From the IMG/VR virus record IMGVR_UViG_3300027788_000010, positions 1 through 64,000 of that record: a stretch of 64,000 bases of DNA; one strand, 5' to 3'. Within the stretch, counting starts at the first letter, position 1; every line of letters begins with the position of its first letter. This DNA is from a virus. Below, in pieces: positions 20,687 to 30,247 of this stretch. The position numbers were made by a program, and so were the translations under genes. Under the pieces are notes generated by a model. That model saw only the letters and a list, made by a program, of their open reading frames with translations, was not told the DNA's origin and ran no database searches.

Positions 20687-21633
20687 TATGGGTTAATAAT
20701 TGTACTAAATTGTTTAGTGAAATCTATCTGGTTACCCCTATCTTGTCTAACCTCAAATAAACTTTCATCAAAATTATCTCTTATTTCAAATAAATTATAT
20801 TGTTTATAAATATTATTTTGTCCGGATAAATCGTACAATGTATACACACCATCATCAATAGATTTAGTCTGATTACCGTAAAGTCCAATCGCTAAAGTTT
20901 CAAAATCGTGGTCTACCATTTCAATATCTAACACTACAGGGTTAAAGTATGTATTTGTAACTATAATATCTTGGTTAGCACTACCAATAAAGGGTATAGC
21001 GTTTGGTTGGTTTGTCGGTGCACTACTAGGTGATACAGTACAAAATATAAGACCTGTAGGTGAGTCCGTATAAACATATCTTGGTGAAACTTTATTTGGG
21101 CTTGATTGGTCGTTAGGTACTCTTTCACAATAGAAACTTGATGTTACTACCCTAAAGAAGTTAGGTATTTTTGTACCAGAACCACCAGCTGACTGTGGTT
21201 TGTTTAAGTACTCAACCCTATACCCAACCAAACCATTATTGGTAAATCTATTTCTGTAAGCTACCGGAACTTGGTTGATGTCAATAACAATCCCTTTGAC
21301 ATTTGGTAGTGCTGCTAATATACCACAATCTAATATTTTAGTTCTGATTTCAACTGGCCTAATATACACAGTGTAGATGCCTTTAGAACTGAAAACCGTA
21401 GATGGTAATGTTAGGTTATATAAACCACCTAATATTTCGGTACCCGCGTTATTATTACCATTAATCGCTGTATTGTTGTTGTGTAAATAAGGTCTTAATA
21501 CTTGTGAGGAAGATAATTTACCTAACGTAAAATTAGTCGTAATATCTCTATTCGGTTGGTAGTGGTAAATGATTTCCACATCTTCTGGTGAAACATCTGC
21601 CGGTCTTTTGATTCCATAATTTCCTAATGCCAT
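20686..21633 (-). CDS. Putative baseplate/fibre protein, unknown family
   Basis: A 315-aa protein that I do not recognise. The sequence looks soluble and beta-rich, with no signal peptide or transmembrane segment. It begins 'MALGNYGIKRPADVSPEDVE' and ends in '...STIINP', the same Asn-Pro ending as the 309-aa product at 27587 ('EYVNP'). It overlaps the downstream 1112-aa gene by one base and sits 5 bp downstream of the 936-aa gene. It must therefore be made together with those large structural proteins and is probably a connector or a small baseplate subunit. Confidence 0.5.
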   Translation of the reverse strand: MALGNYGIKRPADVSPEDVEIIYHYQPNRDITTNFTLGKLSSSQVLRPYLHNNNTAINGNNNAGTEILGGLYNLTLPSTVFSSKGIYTVYIRPVEIRTKILDCGILAALPNVKGIVIDINQVPVAYRNRFTNNGLVGYRVEYLNKPQSAGGSGTKIPNFFRVVTSSFYCERVPNDQSSPNKVSPRYVYTDSPTGLIFCTVSPSSAPTNQPNAIPFIGSANQDIIVTNTYFNPVVLDIEMVDHDFETLAIGLYGNQTKSIDDGVYTLYDLSGQNNIYKQYNLFEIRDNFDESLFEVRQDRGNQIDFTKQFSTIINP

Positions 21634-21638
21634 ATTCT

Positions 21639-24449
21639 TTAGTCTTGTGTTATAATATTATAATATCCGTAACCATGAATTTCTAATTCACCTATTGTGG
21701 ATATTTGTGATAGTCTCTGAGGTCTCTCGAAAACGGAAACTTTTCCTCTCTCAATAAATACATCGGAGCGAGTTTCTGGTTTTTGTGAAACATTCATCAA
21801 AAACTCTTCTTTGGTTAGTCTTGGTAGACAATTTTTTATCCTTTCTACAGGGTAAATACACGACCCATCATCTGCTGTCGCGTTTGGGTCGTAATTTAAA
21901 GCTAATGGGTCTGTACAACCATCATCGTTTGTTATTGTAAAACATCCAGGTCTCTGAGAAGCTCCATATACTGGGTTTGGGTCACCTATCGATGGGTATG
22001 GTGTATAATCAATCGTTTCTAACAGACCCACAGTGTTTATTGGTGATGAAAAATCTATAGCTAAGGTGTTTACATCACTAAAAACATATACGTTTGCCTG
22101 TCCTGTGCCGGGTACAAATTCTACAGCGTACCAATTACCGTTAGCGTAGTATCTAAAAGTACCGAATAAATATGGGTGTAGTGGGTATGATTGTACTGTC
22201 GTTTCCGTCCAATTAGTTATCGCACCACTGTAGTAACCCATTGGTGCTCCCCCACCACCATTGGAGAATTTACCTATCTTACCATTCCAACCTCCATTTG
22301 GTCCACTTAGTAATTCGTCAGAATAATTTACTATTAAATTATTTGTTATCGGGTCTATTAAAATATCACCAGTACACCTTCCTTGTGCACCACTAACACC
22401 ATCTATAGATGGGTAGGATGGACTAGGTAAAGAAAACATTTCTGTAACTACTGGACTAACTGGGTTGGTTACGTCTAAATTTAGAATCTTTTCACCAGCA
22501 AATACAATCTCAGTATCATTTTTAGCTGCCATACCCGCACCTAAAGTCATAAATCCGTTTGGTGTTGTACCACCACCAGCTAATCCAGGGTCATAACCTT
22601 CTGTTTGACAAATTGTGGATATATCTATAACTGTTGCTGGTGGGTTTAGTGGTGTTAGTCCGATAGCTATACCCCCAACTGTAAATGTTGGTCCGGTAAA
22701 ATCTATATCATATTCTTTTATAATACCTAACGGTGTAGTACCATCAGTGGAATATAGTAAACTTCCTGTAGCATCAACAACATGACAACTATACAACCAT
22801 AATTTATTTTCTGTGTTTGCTATATCATAAGAACCGGTACCATAACCCAAAACCTCTTCGTTAAATTGTTCTTCTTGGAATAGGAAAGTCATCGTATCTG
22901 GGTTTGTTGGGTCGTACGAATAAACTCTACCTTCTCTATCATTAAAAAAAACTGAACAGTCATCTAAGACTAAGTTAGTACAAACAGATTGACAACTTTG
23001 TAAAGCTATAACACACGAAGGTGCGTCTGTACATGGGTAGGTCGCTGTTTGAACTCCAGCTGCATACATATCCACACACTCATTAAGTGAAGTATTTGAA
23101 TTAAGTTGACATACGTATCCGTTAACACCATTTACTGGGTACGTACAAGTAGTTGGTGCTGTTGATTGTTCTTGAGCTGCTGGGTCATAGTTGGTGGATT
23201 GTTGACAATTAATACCTGGTACACACCCTGACGGGAACGAACTATCGTAAGATAACCCACCGGGGGTTTGTGGACATAAATGTGTACCGTTAGGACAATT
23301 ACCAGATGTGTACATTGGGTCTGGACTTGTCGCCACACAACACCCATCATCCATACACCCCTCAACCGTATACACACAATTACAATCTATTGTCGGTAAT
23401 TTACCTTTAGTTGACCAAACATTGTAAATTTGTGTACAGTCCATAGCGTAATTGTCCGCGGTAACGTCTGTACAACCTTTATAATCACAACAATCATTCC
23501 AAAGAGCTCCTCCTGGTATCACCGGCCAATAACAACCATTAGCACTCCCATCATAATTATCAGCATCTGAATCTGTACAACCTCCATAGTAACAACAAGT
23601 GTTATCCGTAATTAAGTTACCCCCACTAGTTGGTATCGCGTCATTACCTAGACAATCTTTTTGGTTATTTAGTGCCATAGCATCATTACAACCTTTATAA
23701 TCACAACAAGAACCATCAAGTGGGTCTGGTGGTGTACCACAACCATCACTATAGGCCGCGTTATAATTGTCAGCACTACTAAAAGGACACCCTATATGAT
23801 AACAACTACCATCAGGTAAAGTGGCAGTTGGGTCGTAATTTGATGCCGTTGCATCTGTACAACCTAGTATGTGGTTTACACAATCCTGACAATTAGTTGT
23901 AACTACTACTTGAGGGTTTACAGATAGGGAACTTACTAATAAGTCAGTGTTTGGTACTGCACAAGGACAACCAATATAGGGGTTATTTCCACCTTGACCA
24001 TCGTCAAAGTCGCTAGGACATGAGGTGCTCTGATTATTCCAATCACTTTCCGAGGTAACAATATTAACAATTTCGAAACACCCATTAACATCACCATTAC
24101 CAAATACGTCGGACACCACTAGATGGTCACCTATAGAAAATCCTGGACCACCCCCAGCTGGTATGGTTCCGTAATATTCACCACCAGGGATAAACATAGA
24201 ATTGTGAAGTGCGACACAACCCATGGTGGTGGTATCCCAACTACAACCACCACTTTCACAATGACACCCAGTAAAGTCAGTCCAACTACCTGGTGGAAAC
24301 CCTGGTGGTACACTCACCACATTACAACCGGGACCACTACTAACATACATAGCACAGTTTTTTGGTTTAAATCTAACTATAACAGCTTTATCATCCCCAA
24401 TATTACCGTTACCCACATAATCAAAGTTTACTGAATTCCACGCTCCCAT
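21639..24449 (-). CDS. Tail protein with multiple GCTDP/Cys-rich Bacteroidota-type repeats
   Basis: A 936-aa, Cys-rich protein. From about residue 195 to 360 it carries a series of degenerate repeats of the form 'GCTDATASNYDPTATLPDGS' plus Cys, later reading 'GCNDAMALNN', 'GCTDSDADNYDG', 'GCTDVTADNYAMD' and 'GCMDDGC'. A well-conserved copy, 'GCTDPLALNYDPNATADDGS' plus Cys, lies at ~840-861. Such repeats are familiar from secreted and surface proteins of marine Bacteroidota; their Asp-rich loops suggest calcium binding and the paired Cys suggest disulfides. The C-terminal ~75 residues lack repeats and may be the attachment part. A host-surface or fibre role is inferred. It could also be a moonlighting adhesin picked up from a host gene. 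Confidence 0.6.
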   Translation of the reverse strand: MGAWNSVNFDYVGNGNIGDDKAVIVRFKPKNCAMYVSSGPGCNVVSVPPGFPPGSWTDFTGCHCESGGCSWDTTTMGCVALHNSMFIPGGEYYGTIPAGGGPGFSIGDHLVVSDVFGNGDVNGCFEIVNIVTSESDWNNQSTSCPSDFDDGQGGNNPYIGCPCAVPNTDLLVSSLSVNPQVVVTTNCQDCVNHILGCTDATASNYDPTATLPDGSCYHIGCPFSSADNYNAAYSDGCGTPPDPLDGSCCDYKGCNDAMALNNQKDCLGNDAIPTSGGNLITDNTCCYYGGCTDSDADNYDGSANGCYWPVIPGGALWNDCCDYKGCTDVTADNYAMDCTQIYNVWSTKGKLPTIDCNCVYTVEGCMDDGCCVATSPDPMYTSGNCPNGTHLCPQTPGGLSYDSSFPSGCVPGINCQQSTNYDPAAQEQSTAPTTCTYPVNGVNGYVCQLNSNTSLNECVDMYAAGVQTATYPCTDAPSCVIALQSCQSVCTNLVLDDCSVFFNDREGRVYSYDPTNPDTMTFLFQEEQFNEEVLGYGTGSYDIANTENKLWLYSCHVVDATGSLLYSTDGTTPLGIIKEYDIDFTGPTFTVGGIAIGLTPLNPPATVIDISTICQTEGYDPGLAGGGTTPNGFMTLGAGMAAKNDTEIVFAGEKILNLDVTNPVSPVVTEMFSLPSPSYPSIDGVSGAQGRCTGDILIDPITNNLIVNYSDELLSGPNGGWNGKIGKFSNGGGGAPMGYYSGAITNWTETTVQSYPLHPYLFGTFRYYANGNWYAVEFVPGTGQANVYVFSDVNTLAIDFSSPINTVGLLETIDYTPYPSIGDPNPVYGASQRPGCFTITNDDGCTDPLALNYDPNATADDGSCIYPVERIKNCLPRLTKEEFLMNVSQKPETRSDVFIERGKVSVFERPQRLSQISTIGELEIHGYGYYNIITQD

Positions 24450-24476
24450 ATTTATATTTTTTTATTCATTTATCGT

Positions 24477-27400
24477 TTATAGACCACACGGTTCCCAACA
24501 AGTTTGTGATTGTAACCTACTTTGTTGTGGGAATATAGGTGGGCTTATGGTGTATGGTGGGTTATTACAAAGAATCGGTGTTCCGAAATTAGTACTAATA
24601 GCTGTACATGGGTGTGTACCTGTTGGATTTATATTAAAGTCTTCACAATCGTTTATCACACCCGGGTCACCACAGTCAGTCAATCCTACCAAACCATACC
24701 CTGGGTCACACACGGGTGCTGGATTATACCAATATTTATAGTCTTGATTTACTGTCGCTGCACCAGCTGGTAAGGTGATGACAGCGTCATATGGTTGGTA
24801 CCCATTTGGAAGGCCTGGGTCGTATATATGTAATGGATAAGCTGGGCTGGGGTTACTATCACAAGTTGAACACCCACCACCACCAGCACCTGAACTCATA
24901 TAACAGTCTGCTTCACTACCACCAGCGTAAGCGTAATAGATAGCGTTTGAATAATTTATTTGGGTTGAATTGAATCCTCCTTGGGTTTGTGTGTACGTTT
25001 CTTGTGTTGGGTTTACTGGAGTTACAGCGTTTGTAGACACACCCACGAACGTACAAACACCAGCTATACAAACATGATAACTTGGTTCAAAACAATTATC
25101 TTCACAACCTTTAATGTCTATTGTACTAGCTAGTAATGGCATTACCAAACCACCATTTGTAATATCAAAATCTGAACAAAAATTTCCTGGTATTGTTCCG
25201 TCAGCTTGTATAGTACCAGAAACATTTTTAGGTGAACATGAACCATCACTATTACTACAATCCCAAGATAAACAACTTTCTTCACAAGTCGCTCTATCCA
25301 TAAAAGGACCGGGATTACTAGTGTCAGTTATTGCCTGACAAGTTTGTCCACCATAATCACCAGAACCTAAATTTACTTCACTATCTACAGTAACACCAGG
25401 TGAAGACTCATTAGTTTGACAAACACACCTATATGTTAAAACTATATTACCACAATTAATATTACAATCACCAAATGTTGTAAAGGGGGTAGTGTTTGTA
25501 GCACCAACTGGTTGTCCCGTACCTTGTACGTTTGATGTGCAGGCGTCGGTCATACACCACCAATCTAAATCAGGTAGGTTACTACATTGGGAGTAACAGG
25601 TTGTGTAGTCGGCGAAGAAACCTGACACACTTGGAACACAAAGACCATTTTCACAATTATGTCTGTCGTTAGTTGATATACACGATGAATCACAATCAAG
25701 AAAAGCAGTTGGTCCTGAGTACATAGTACCACCATTAGGACCAAATAATGAATTGTAAAACATATTAGATGGTGATATAGGTAAACACGTACCGTTGTTA
25801 CATTCATAATGGATGTCTTGACCTATTATTGGTACACAATTACTTTGGCACTCTATTTGTGCGTTGGATGTTGTGGGTGGGTTACCGACATAGGTTGCTG
25901 TATTATAGTAATTACTAGATGGTAATATAGCAACACAAACACCACCAACACAATTATATCTAGATTCTAAATTGTTAGGTGTGGTACACGAACCTTGACA
26001 AAGTCTCCAAAAACTAGAGTTATTATCGTTTTTATCTGGTTCATTACCAGAATTTATACTAATAACGAAAAAACAACAACCATCATAATAAACAAAATCA
26101 CCTGGTATATATTCATCATCAAAATCCCACTCACCCTTGTTAACTATAACATTTTGTGTGGAGTAAGTTGGGTTGATGTAGTACGATTGGGTACCATAAC
26201 ATAAGTCACAACTTGTTTGTATGCCCATACCACATTCTCTAGTTAATAAATCTTCATCGTTTAGCCCAAACCCTTTAACATCAAAAAGTGTCGTACCATT
26301 TTCATAATCAAACATATCGTAAACCTCCGTACCATTAGTAATGGTGTATGCTGTATACGTGGAGGTAGCGTTAGAAATCCAACCAGTTAAATTATTAGAA
26401 ATAGTACCATCTGGTAATTCTATTTGTCCACCAATAGGTACGATAAATGATGGGCCTTCACTATAACCTACCGGTAGGAAAGCTGAGTTTGTTGTGTTGT
26501 TATATGTTTGGAACGACGATAACATACTTTGTGTAATACCTTGTATTGTGTATGGCGTAGTTGTCCAATTAGAAGTTATATAGTCATTAATGCCCATCCC
26601 AGAATCTAACGGACCCCATTCGGATTCGTTATAATCCATACTGGCCACAGGACCACCATTTACCGGAATCCACGTATATGTTTGTCCTGTATTTACAATG
26701 GTAGACCAAAGAATGTCCGAGGTTACCGAAGGTATCACAATGTTTTTAACCATAGAAGTTACACCCCATGGTGCGGACATCTGTATTGTCACTTCATAGT
26801 TTCCTGGGTTTATGTATGTGTTGGTTGATGTTGTGGTTGGAAAATTTAAAGCTATACTATTACCGTCACCCCAATTTATGAAGTACTCAACACCGTTCAG
26901 GTATTTGAAAAACTCGAATTCTGTCGTATTAGTTATACTAATAAGGTATGGGTTAGTTGTGTCAGCTGTCAGTAAGAAGTTAGAAAAACTATCTTTTTGT
27001 AACACATCACCATCCCATAAACTATACACACCCATATCATTAAAATCATGGTCTAAGAATATAGGTAGGCTACTGTTCATATTATCTCTACCATATCTAT
27101 TACAACAAGCACACTCATCCCTCTGTTGATTACTGTCGTATTTTTTATTATATATCTTTTGTCTAAACGGAAATTCGACGGTCTTAGTATCCCACTTTTC
27201 ATTTTCACACTTCTTACAAAATTCTGCAACCTTACATTTATCTAAGGACCAAAAATCCTCACATAATTGCTCCGCGTCTGGACAACAATTTTCACCATTT
27301 TGACAGCATTCGTTTGGGTACCCATTTAAACACGCTTGGCAGTTTTCATAGTAGTTTTTACTTTTTCTACAACGTGAACAATCGTAATTTGGTATTGTTG

Positions 27401-27587
27401 GTTGAGTTGTTAGACCTTGTAAAGCATTATTATTTATCTCAAATACTTTATTATCTTCGATAGTTGTGGTACTGGATTTTAGTACAGTTTTTTTACCCTT
27501 GGCTCTAACACACTCTGGTGTATTACAACCTTCAGTGTAAACTCCTGGTATGTATCCAGTCCATATTTTATATTTATAAATGTCCAT
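24477..27587 (-). CDS. Cys-rich repetitive tail protein with PKD-like segment
   Basis: A 1036-aa protein. The N-terminal ~140 residues are dense in CxxC-like pairs ('NYDCSRCRKSKNYYENCQAC', then 'CCQNGENCCPDAEQLCEDF'). Residues ~245-290 look PKD-like ('YFINWGDGNSIALNF...NPGNYEVTIQM'). From ~540 to ~850 there are about seven copies of a 30-60 aa module patterned Y-x-C-x2-G-x-C ... C-x3-C, for example 'YNCVGGVCVAI', 'YECNNGTCLPI' and 'HNCENGLCVPS'. This architecture is typical of extracellular disulfide-stabilised adhesins. Like its neighbour at 21639, it probably forms part of a distal fibre or baseplate appendage. Disulfides would have to form after lysis or in the virion, since the cytoplasm is reducing. 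Confidence 0.55.
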   Translation of the reverse strand: MDIYKYKIWTGYIPGVYTEGCNTPECVRAKGKKTVLKSSTTTIEDNKVFEINNNALQGLTTQPTIPNYDCSRCRKSKNYYENCQACLNGYPNECCQNGENCCPDAEQLCEDFWSLDKCKVAEFCKKCENEKWDTKTVEFPFRQKIYNKKYDSNQQRDECACCNRYGRDNMNSSLPIFLDHDFNDMGVYSLWDGDVLQKDSFSNFLLTADTTNPYLISITNTTEFEFFKYLNGVEYFINWGDGNSIALNFPTTTSTNTYINPGNYEVTIQMSAPWGVTSMVKNIVIPSVTSDILWSTIVNTGQTYTWIPVNGGPVASMDYNESEWGPLDSGMGINDYITSNWTTTPYTIQGITQSMLSSFQTYNNTTNSAFLPVGYSEGPSFIVPIGGQIELPDGTISNNLTGWISNATSTYTAYTITNGTEVYDMFDYENGTTLFDVKGFGLNDEDLLTRECGMGIQTSCDLCYGTQSYYINPTYSTQNVIVNKGEWDFDDEYIPGDFVYYDGCCFFVISINSGNEPDKNDNNSSFWRLCQGSCTTPNNLESRYNCVGGVCVAILPSSNYYNTATYVGNPPTTSNAQIECQSNCVPIIGQDIHYECNNGTCLPISPSNMFYNSLFGPNGGTMYSGPTAFLDCDSSCISTNDRHNCENGLCVPSVSGFFADYTTCYSQCSNLPDLDWWCMTDACTSNVQGTGQPVGATNTTPFTTFGDCNINCGNIVLTYRCVCQTNESSPGVTVDSEVNLGSGDYGGQTCQAITDTSNPGPFMDRATCEESCLSWDCSNSDGSCSPKNVSGTIQADGTIPGNFCSDFDITNGGLVMPLLASTIDIKGCEDNCFEPSYHVCIAGVCTFVGVSTNAVTPVNPTQETYTQTQGGFNSTQINYSNAIYYAYAGGSEADCYMSSGAGGGGCSTCDSNPSPAYPLHIYDPGLPNGYQPYDAVITLPAGAATVNQDYKYWYNPAPVCDPGYGLVGLTDCGDPGVINDCEDFNINPTGTHPCTAISTNFGTPILCNNPPYTISPPIFPQQSRLQSQTCWEPCGL

Positions 27588-28516
27588 TATGGGTTAACGT
27601 ATTCGTAAAATTTTATTGACGTACCCATACTAGAACCAACTTGTGGTCCAATACCGTCATTACCACTATATGTTGTTAAATCAAATTCGTTAAAAACGTA
27701 AGTAAAATTTATCGGGTCTAATATCATTTGGTAGTAATAGTAGTCTGGTGTGTTAATATTATAAGTATTGTTTGGTTGTACCTTATTTATAAATTTGTGG
27801 GTTTTTCCTGTTTCAGCATTAAAAAACTTACAACTCATATAAAACACATTATAAGGTACCAAATCTCTATTTTTTAACCAATTTATGTAATAATTTTCAG
27901 ATAATTTACCAACAGAAGAAAATTCAAACATTGAAGACTCTACCTTATCATAATAGTATGGTGGTCCTGTTGGTGATGTGGAATTTAAATCCTTTAGTTC
28001 AGCTTCTAAATATGATATATTATCATAATTAATGTTTAATGGGTTATTACTTATTTGTAAATTCCAATCATACGGACCCCCCTTCACAAATGATTTACCG
28101 TTATTTGTCGGGTTTACAACTGAAAAATACAATCTTTGTGTTTGGGGGTTTGGGGTGTCGTAAAAATCAAATTTAAAAAAACTTTTTATAAAGTTAGAGT
28201 TTCGTTCGACGACGTCTTTGTGTGAAATACCAACCGCCATATAGTCTGGTATGTAATCTGTAATTTGACCACTAGTTGTACCACACATATTAAATTGTAT
28301 GTCGTAAAAAATATGTTTATCTGTGTGTGTGGTATCGGGGGAATATCTAGTAGTTTCAAAGTCTTGAGTGATGTTTACATTATCCTGCATTTCTGCTCTT
28401 TCATACAAATTGACTAACTGCTCTCTGCCTAAAGATTCGTCAAAATCAGTAGCAAAAGGTACTGTTATTACATTATCACCACCACCAGTTTTTATTTTTA
28501 TTCTATTCACAGTCAT
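27587..28516 (-). CDS. Putative baseplate protein, unknown family
   Basis: A 309-aa soluble protein rich in Tyr, Asn and Phe, with no motif I recognise. It begins 'MTVNRIKIKTGGGDNVITVP' and ends 'KFYEYVNP'. The start overlaps the end of the upstream 577-aa gene by 14 bases, and its stop shares one base with the start of the Cys-rich 1036-aa gene, so translation is probably coupled. The position between gp6/J-like and distal tail genes suggests a baseplate wedge or connector subunit. No closer assignment is possible from sequence alone. Confidence 0.5.
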   Translation of the reverse strand: MTVNRIKIKTGGGDNVITVPFATDFDESLGREQLVNLYERAEMQDNVNITQDFETTRYSPDTTHTDKHIFYDIQFNMCGTTSGQITDYIPDYMAVGISHKDVVERNSNFIKSFFKFDFYDTPNPQTQRLYFSVVNPTNNGKSFVKGGPYDWNLQISNNPLNINYDNISYLEAELKDLNSTSPTGPPYYYDKVESSMFEFSSVGKLSENYYINWLKNRDLVPYNVFYMSCKFFNAETGKTHKFINKVQPNNTYNINTPDYYYYQMILDPINFTYVFNEFDLTTYSGNDGIGPQVGSSMGTSIKFYEYVNP

Positions 28517-30236
28517 CTATCGTTGGTAGTTGTATTATGGGTTTAGGTACGTAGTCTTTATCTATAACTATCGGTACGATTTTAAAGTCTATTGTTGTGT
28601 ATGGATAATGTGCACCATTTACGAATGGGTAATCTACCCCATTAATTTGTGTCTCAAAAAACCCGATTGGTAATGTATCCCTCCACCTCCACAACTCTTC
28701 ATATGTTGAGAATGTCGCGTACTCTGGGACTAGTTGGTAATTTTTACTAACCGATATAGTGTTTGATTTTTCTAAGATGGGTATCCTGTGGTGAGGTTGG
28801 TACTTATACCCACCTTTAATTTCACTAAACGTAGAAAAGTCCACACCGGGGTCAAAGAATAACATACCATTAGTTTCAATATCATTAAATGTTAGTTTGT
28901 GGTAAGATTCTGATATTATTCTTTCTCCTAACTCCCACTGATTATATTCTACAAAAGCCCCAGTAAACGTATCACCACTTTGTGGTAGGTTATAGGGTGT
29001 TAATAAGTTACTTTCTGTGATTGTATTGGGGTATGGGTCAACCTTACCGTCAGGTTTAAAATTCCATGACCAACCTAAACCAGCACAATTACCACCAGTT
29101 TTTGTTTTCCATAAGAATGATTCGTTTACAGCAAAAACACTTAAATATAAATCACTCAACGGTCTACCCAAATTATCGTTATAGTCACTGGTATCTAAAT
29201 CATTATTAAAATTCCACAAATAGGAATTAGTATCTTCTTTTATTACTGTGTGGTCTACACCGTTTGTTGGTGAGTTGTTAGCTTGAAATGACTTGAATTT
29301 TTTAGAATACAGGCTGCTTTCGAAAGCACAATTATCTAATTCATAATTTTCTGGTGTCGATATGATTCTATGGTTATGTACGTAGTATTGTGAAGTGGTT
29401 TCTGTTCTATTTTGTGGGTCTATTAACCTCAAAAACACACCAACATCACCATCGTTAAATATTTGTGATTGCCCATTTAAAATAATATTTATTAATTTAC
29501 TTTCAGACCCATAAGTTTGGTCACCTAAAGAAAAAACCGGTAGTTCGTTACTATTATTTATTGTTGTTACTAAACCACTGTTTATACTAACAACCGAAAC
29601 TGTATTTTGTAATATTATATATTCACCCATATTTAATCCGTGGTCAACTGGGCATACCAGTTGTAAGGCAGATTTACCCTGAATTTTCACATTTTTTACG
29701 TAAAATGGTATCCCATCACTAGCCATAAAAGAAACCCCCTTCTCTAGTCCGGTTGTTTCTTTATCATAATAATACTCCATGGGTATCTGATTATTATGAC
29801 TATCCACGTAGGATTGACATATATACCAATTCTCTCTTGTAGACTCTAATTCAGAATACATATGTGCTGAAGTAAGACCGGTATATGTTAAAAATTTAAA
29901 AAAGTCCGCGGATGGGTACCCACAAGCAACACTATCCCCATCCGATAGTGGTATTGGGTCGTAGTACAGGTTATTCGACATAAAAATAGGGTCGTAAGTA
30001 CAACCGGAAATGATGTTTTCAACCATCGGTTTTAGTTTACCATACAACCTGTAGATGTTGGAGTCTTCTCTTTCTCTAAAATATTGGTCTTGTAGGTTTA
30101 GTACTAAATTTCTATCACCTTCAATCATAGTCCTAGTACTGTTCTCTAAACTATAAGGTATAAATAAATCCTTATCTTGTGAACCAACATATTTTTGTGA
30201 ACCCCTAACTATCCTAATAGTTTCTTGATATCCCAT
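28503..30236 (-). CDS. Putative baseplate/tail protein, unknown family
   Basis: A 577-aa protein of mixed composition without signal peptide, membrane segment or enzyme motif. The N-terminus is 'MGYQETIRIVRGSQKYVGSQ'. A central part ('ALQLVCPVDHGLNMGEYIIL') looks like a small beta-barrel domain, but I cannot name it. It lies 11 bp downstream of the 1133-aa gene and overlaps the next gene by 14 bp, inside the operon that starts with the gp25-like and gp6-like baseplate genes. A baseplate structural role is inferred from context only. Confidence 0.5.
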   Translation of the reverse strand: MGYQETIRIVRGSQKYVGSQDKDLFIPYSLENSTRTMIEGDRNLVLNLQDQYFREREDSNIYRLYGKLKPMVENIISGCTYDPIFMSNNLYYDPIPLSDGDSVACGYPSADFFKFLTYTGLTSAHMYSELESTRENWYICQSYVDSHNNQIPMEYYYDKETTGLEKGVSFMASDGIPFYVKNVKIQGKSALQLVCPVDHGLNMGEYIILQNTVSVVSINSGLVTTINNSNELPVFSLGDQTYGSESKLINIILNGQSQIFNDGDVGVFLRLIDPQNRTETTSQYYVHNHRIISTPENYELDNCAFESSLYSKKFKSFQANNSPTNGVDHTVIKEDTNSYLWNFNNDLDTSDYNDNLGRPLSDLYLSVFAVNESFLWKTKTGGNCAGLGWSWNFKPDGKVDPYPNTITESNLLTPYNLPQSGDTFTGAFVEYNQWELGERIISESYHKLTFNDIETNGMLFFDPGVDFSTFSEIKGGYKYQPHHRIPILEKSNTISVSKNYQLVPEYATFSTYEELWRWRDTLPIGFFETQINGVDYPFVNGAHYPYTTIDFKIVPIVIDKDYVPKPIIQLPTIDDCE

Positions 30237-30247
30237 TTAAAATTTTT

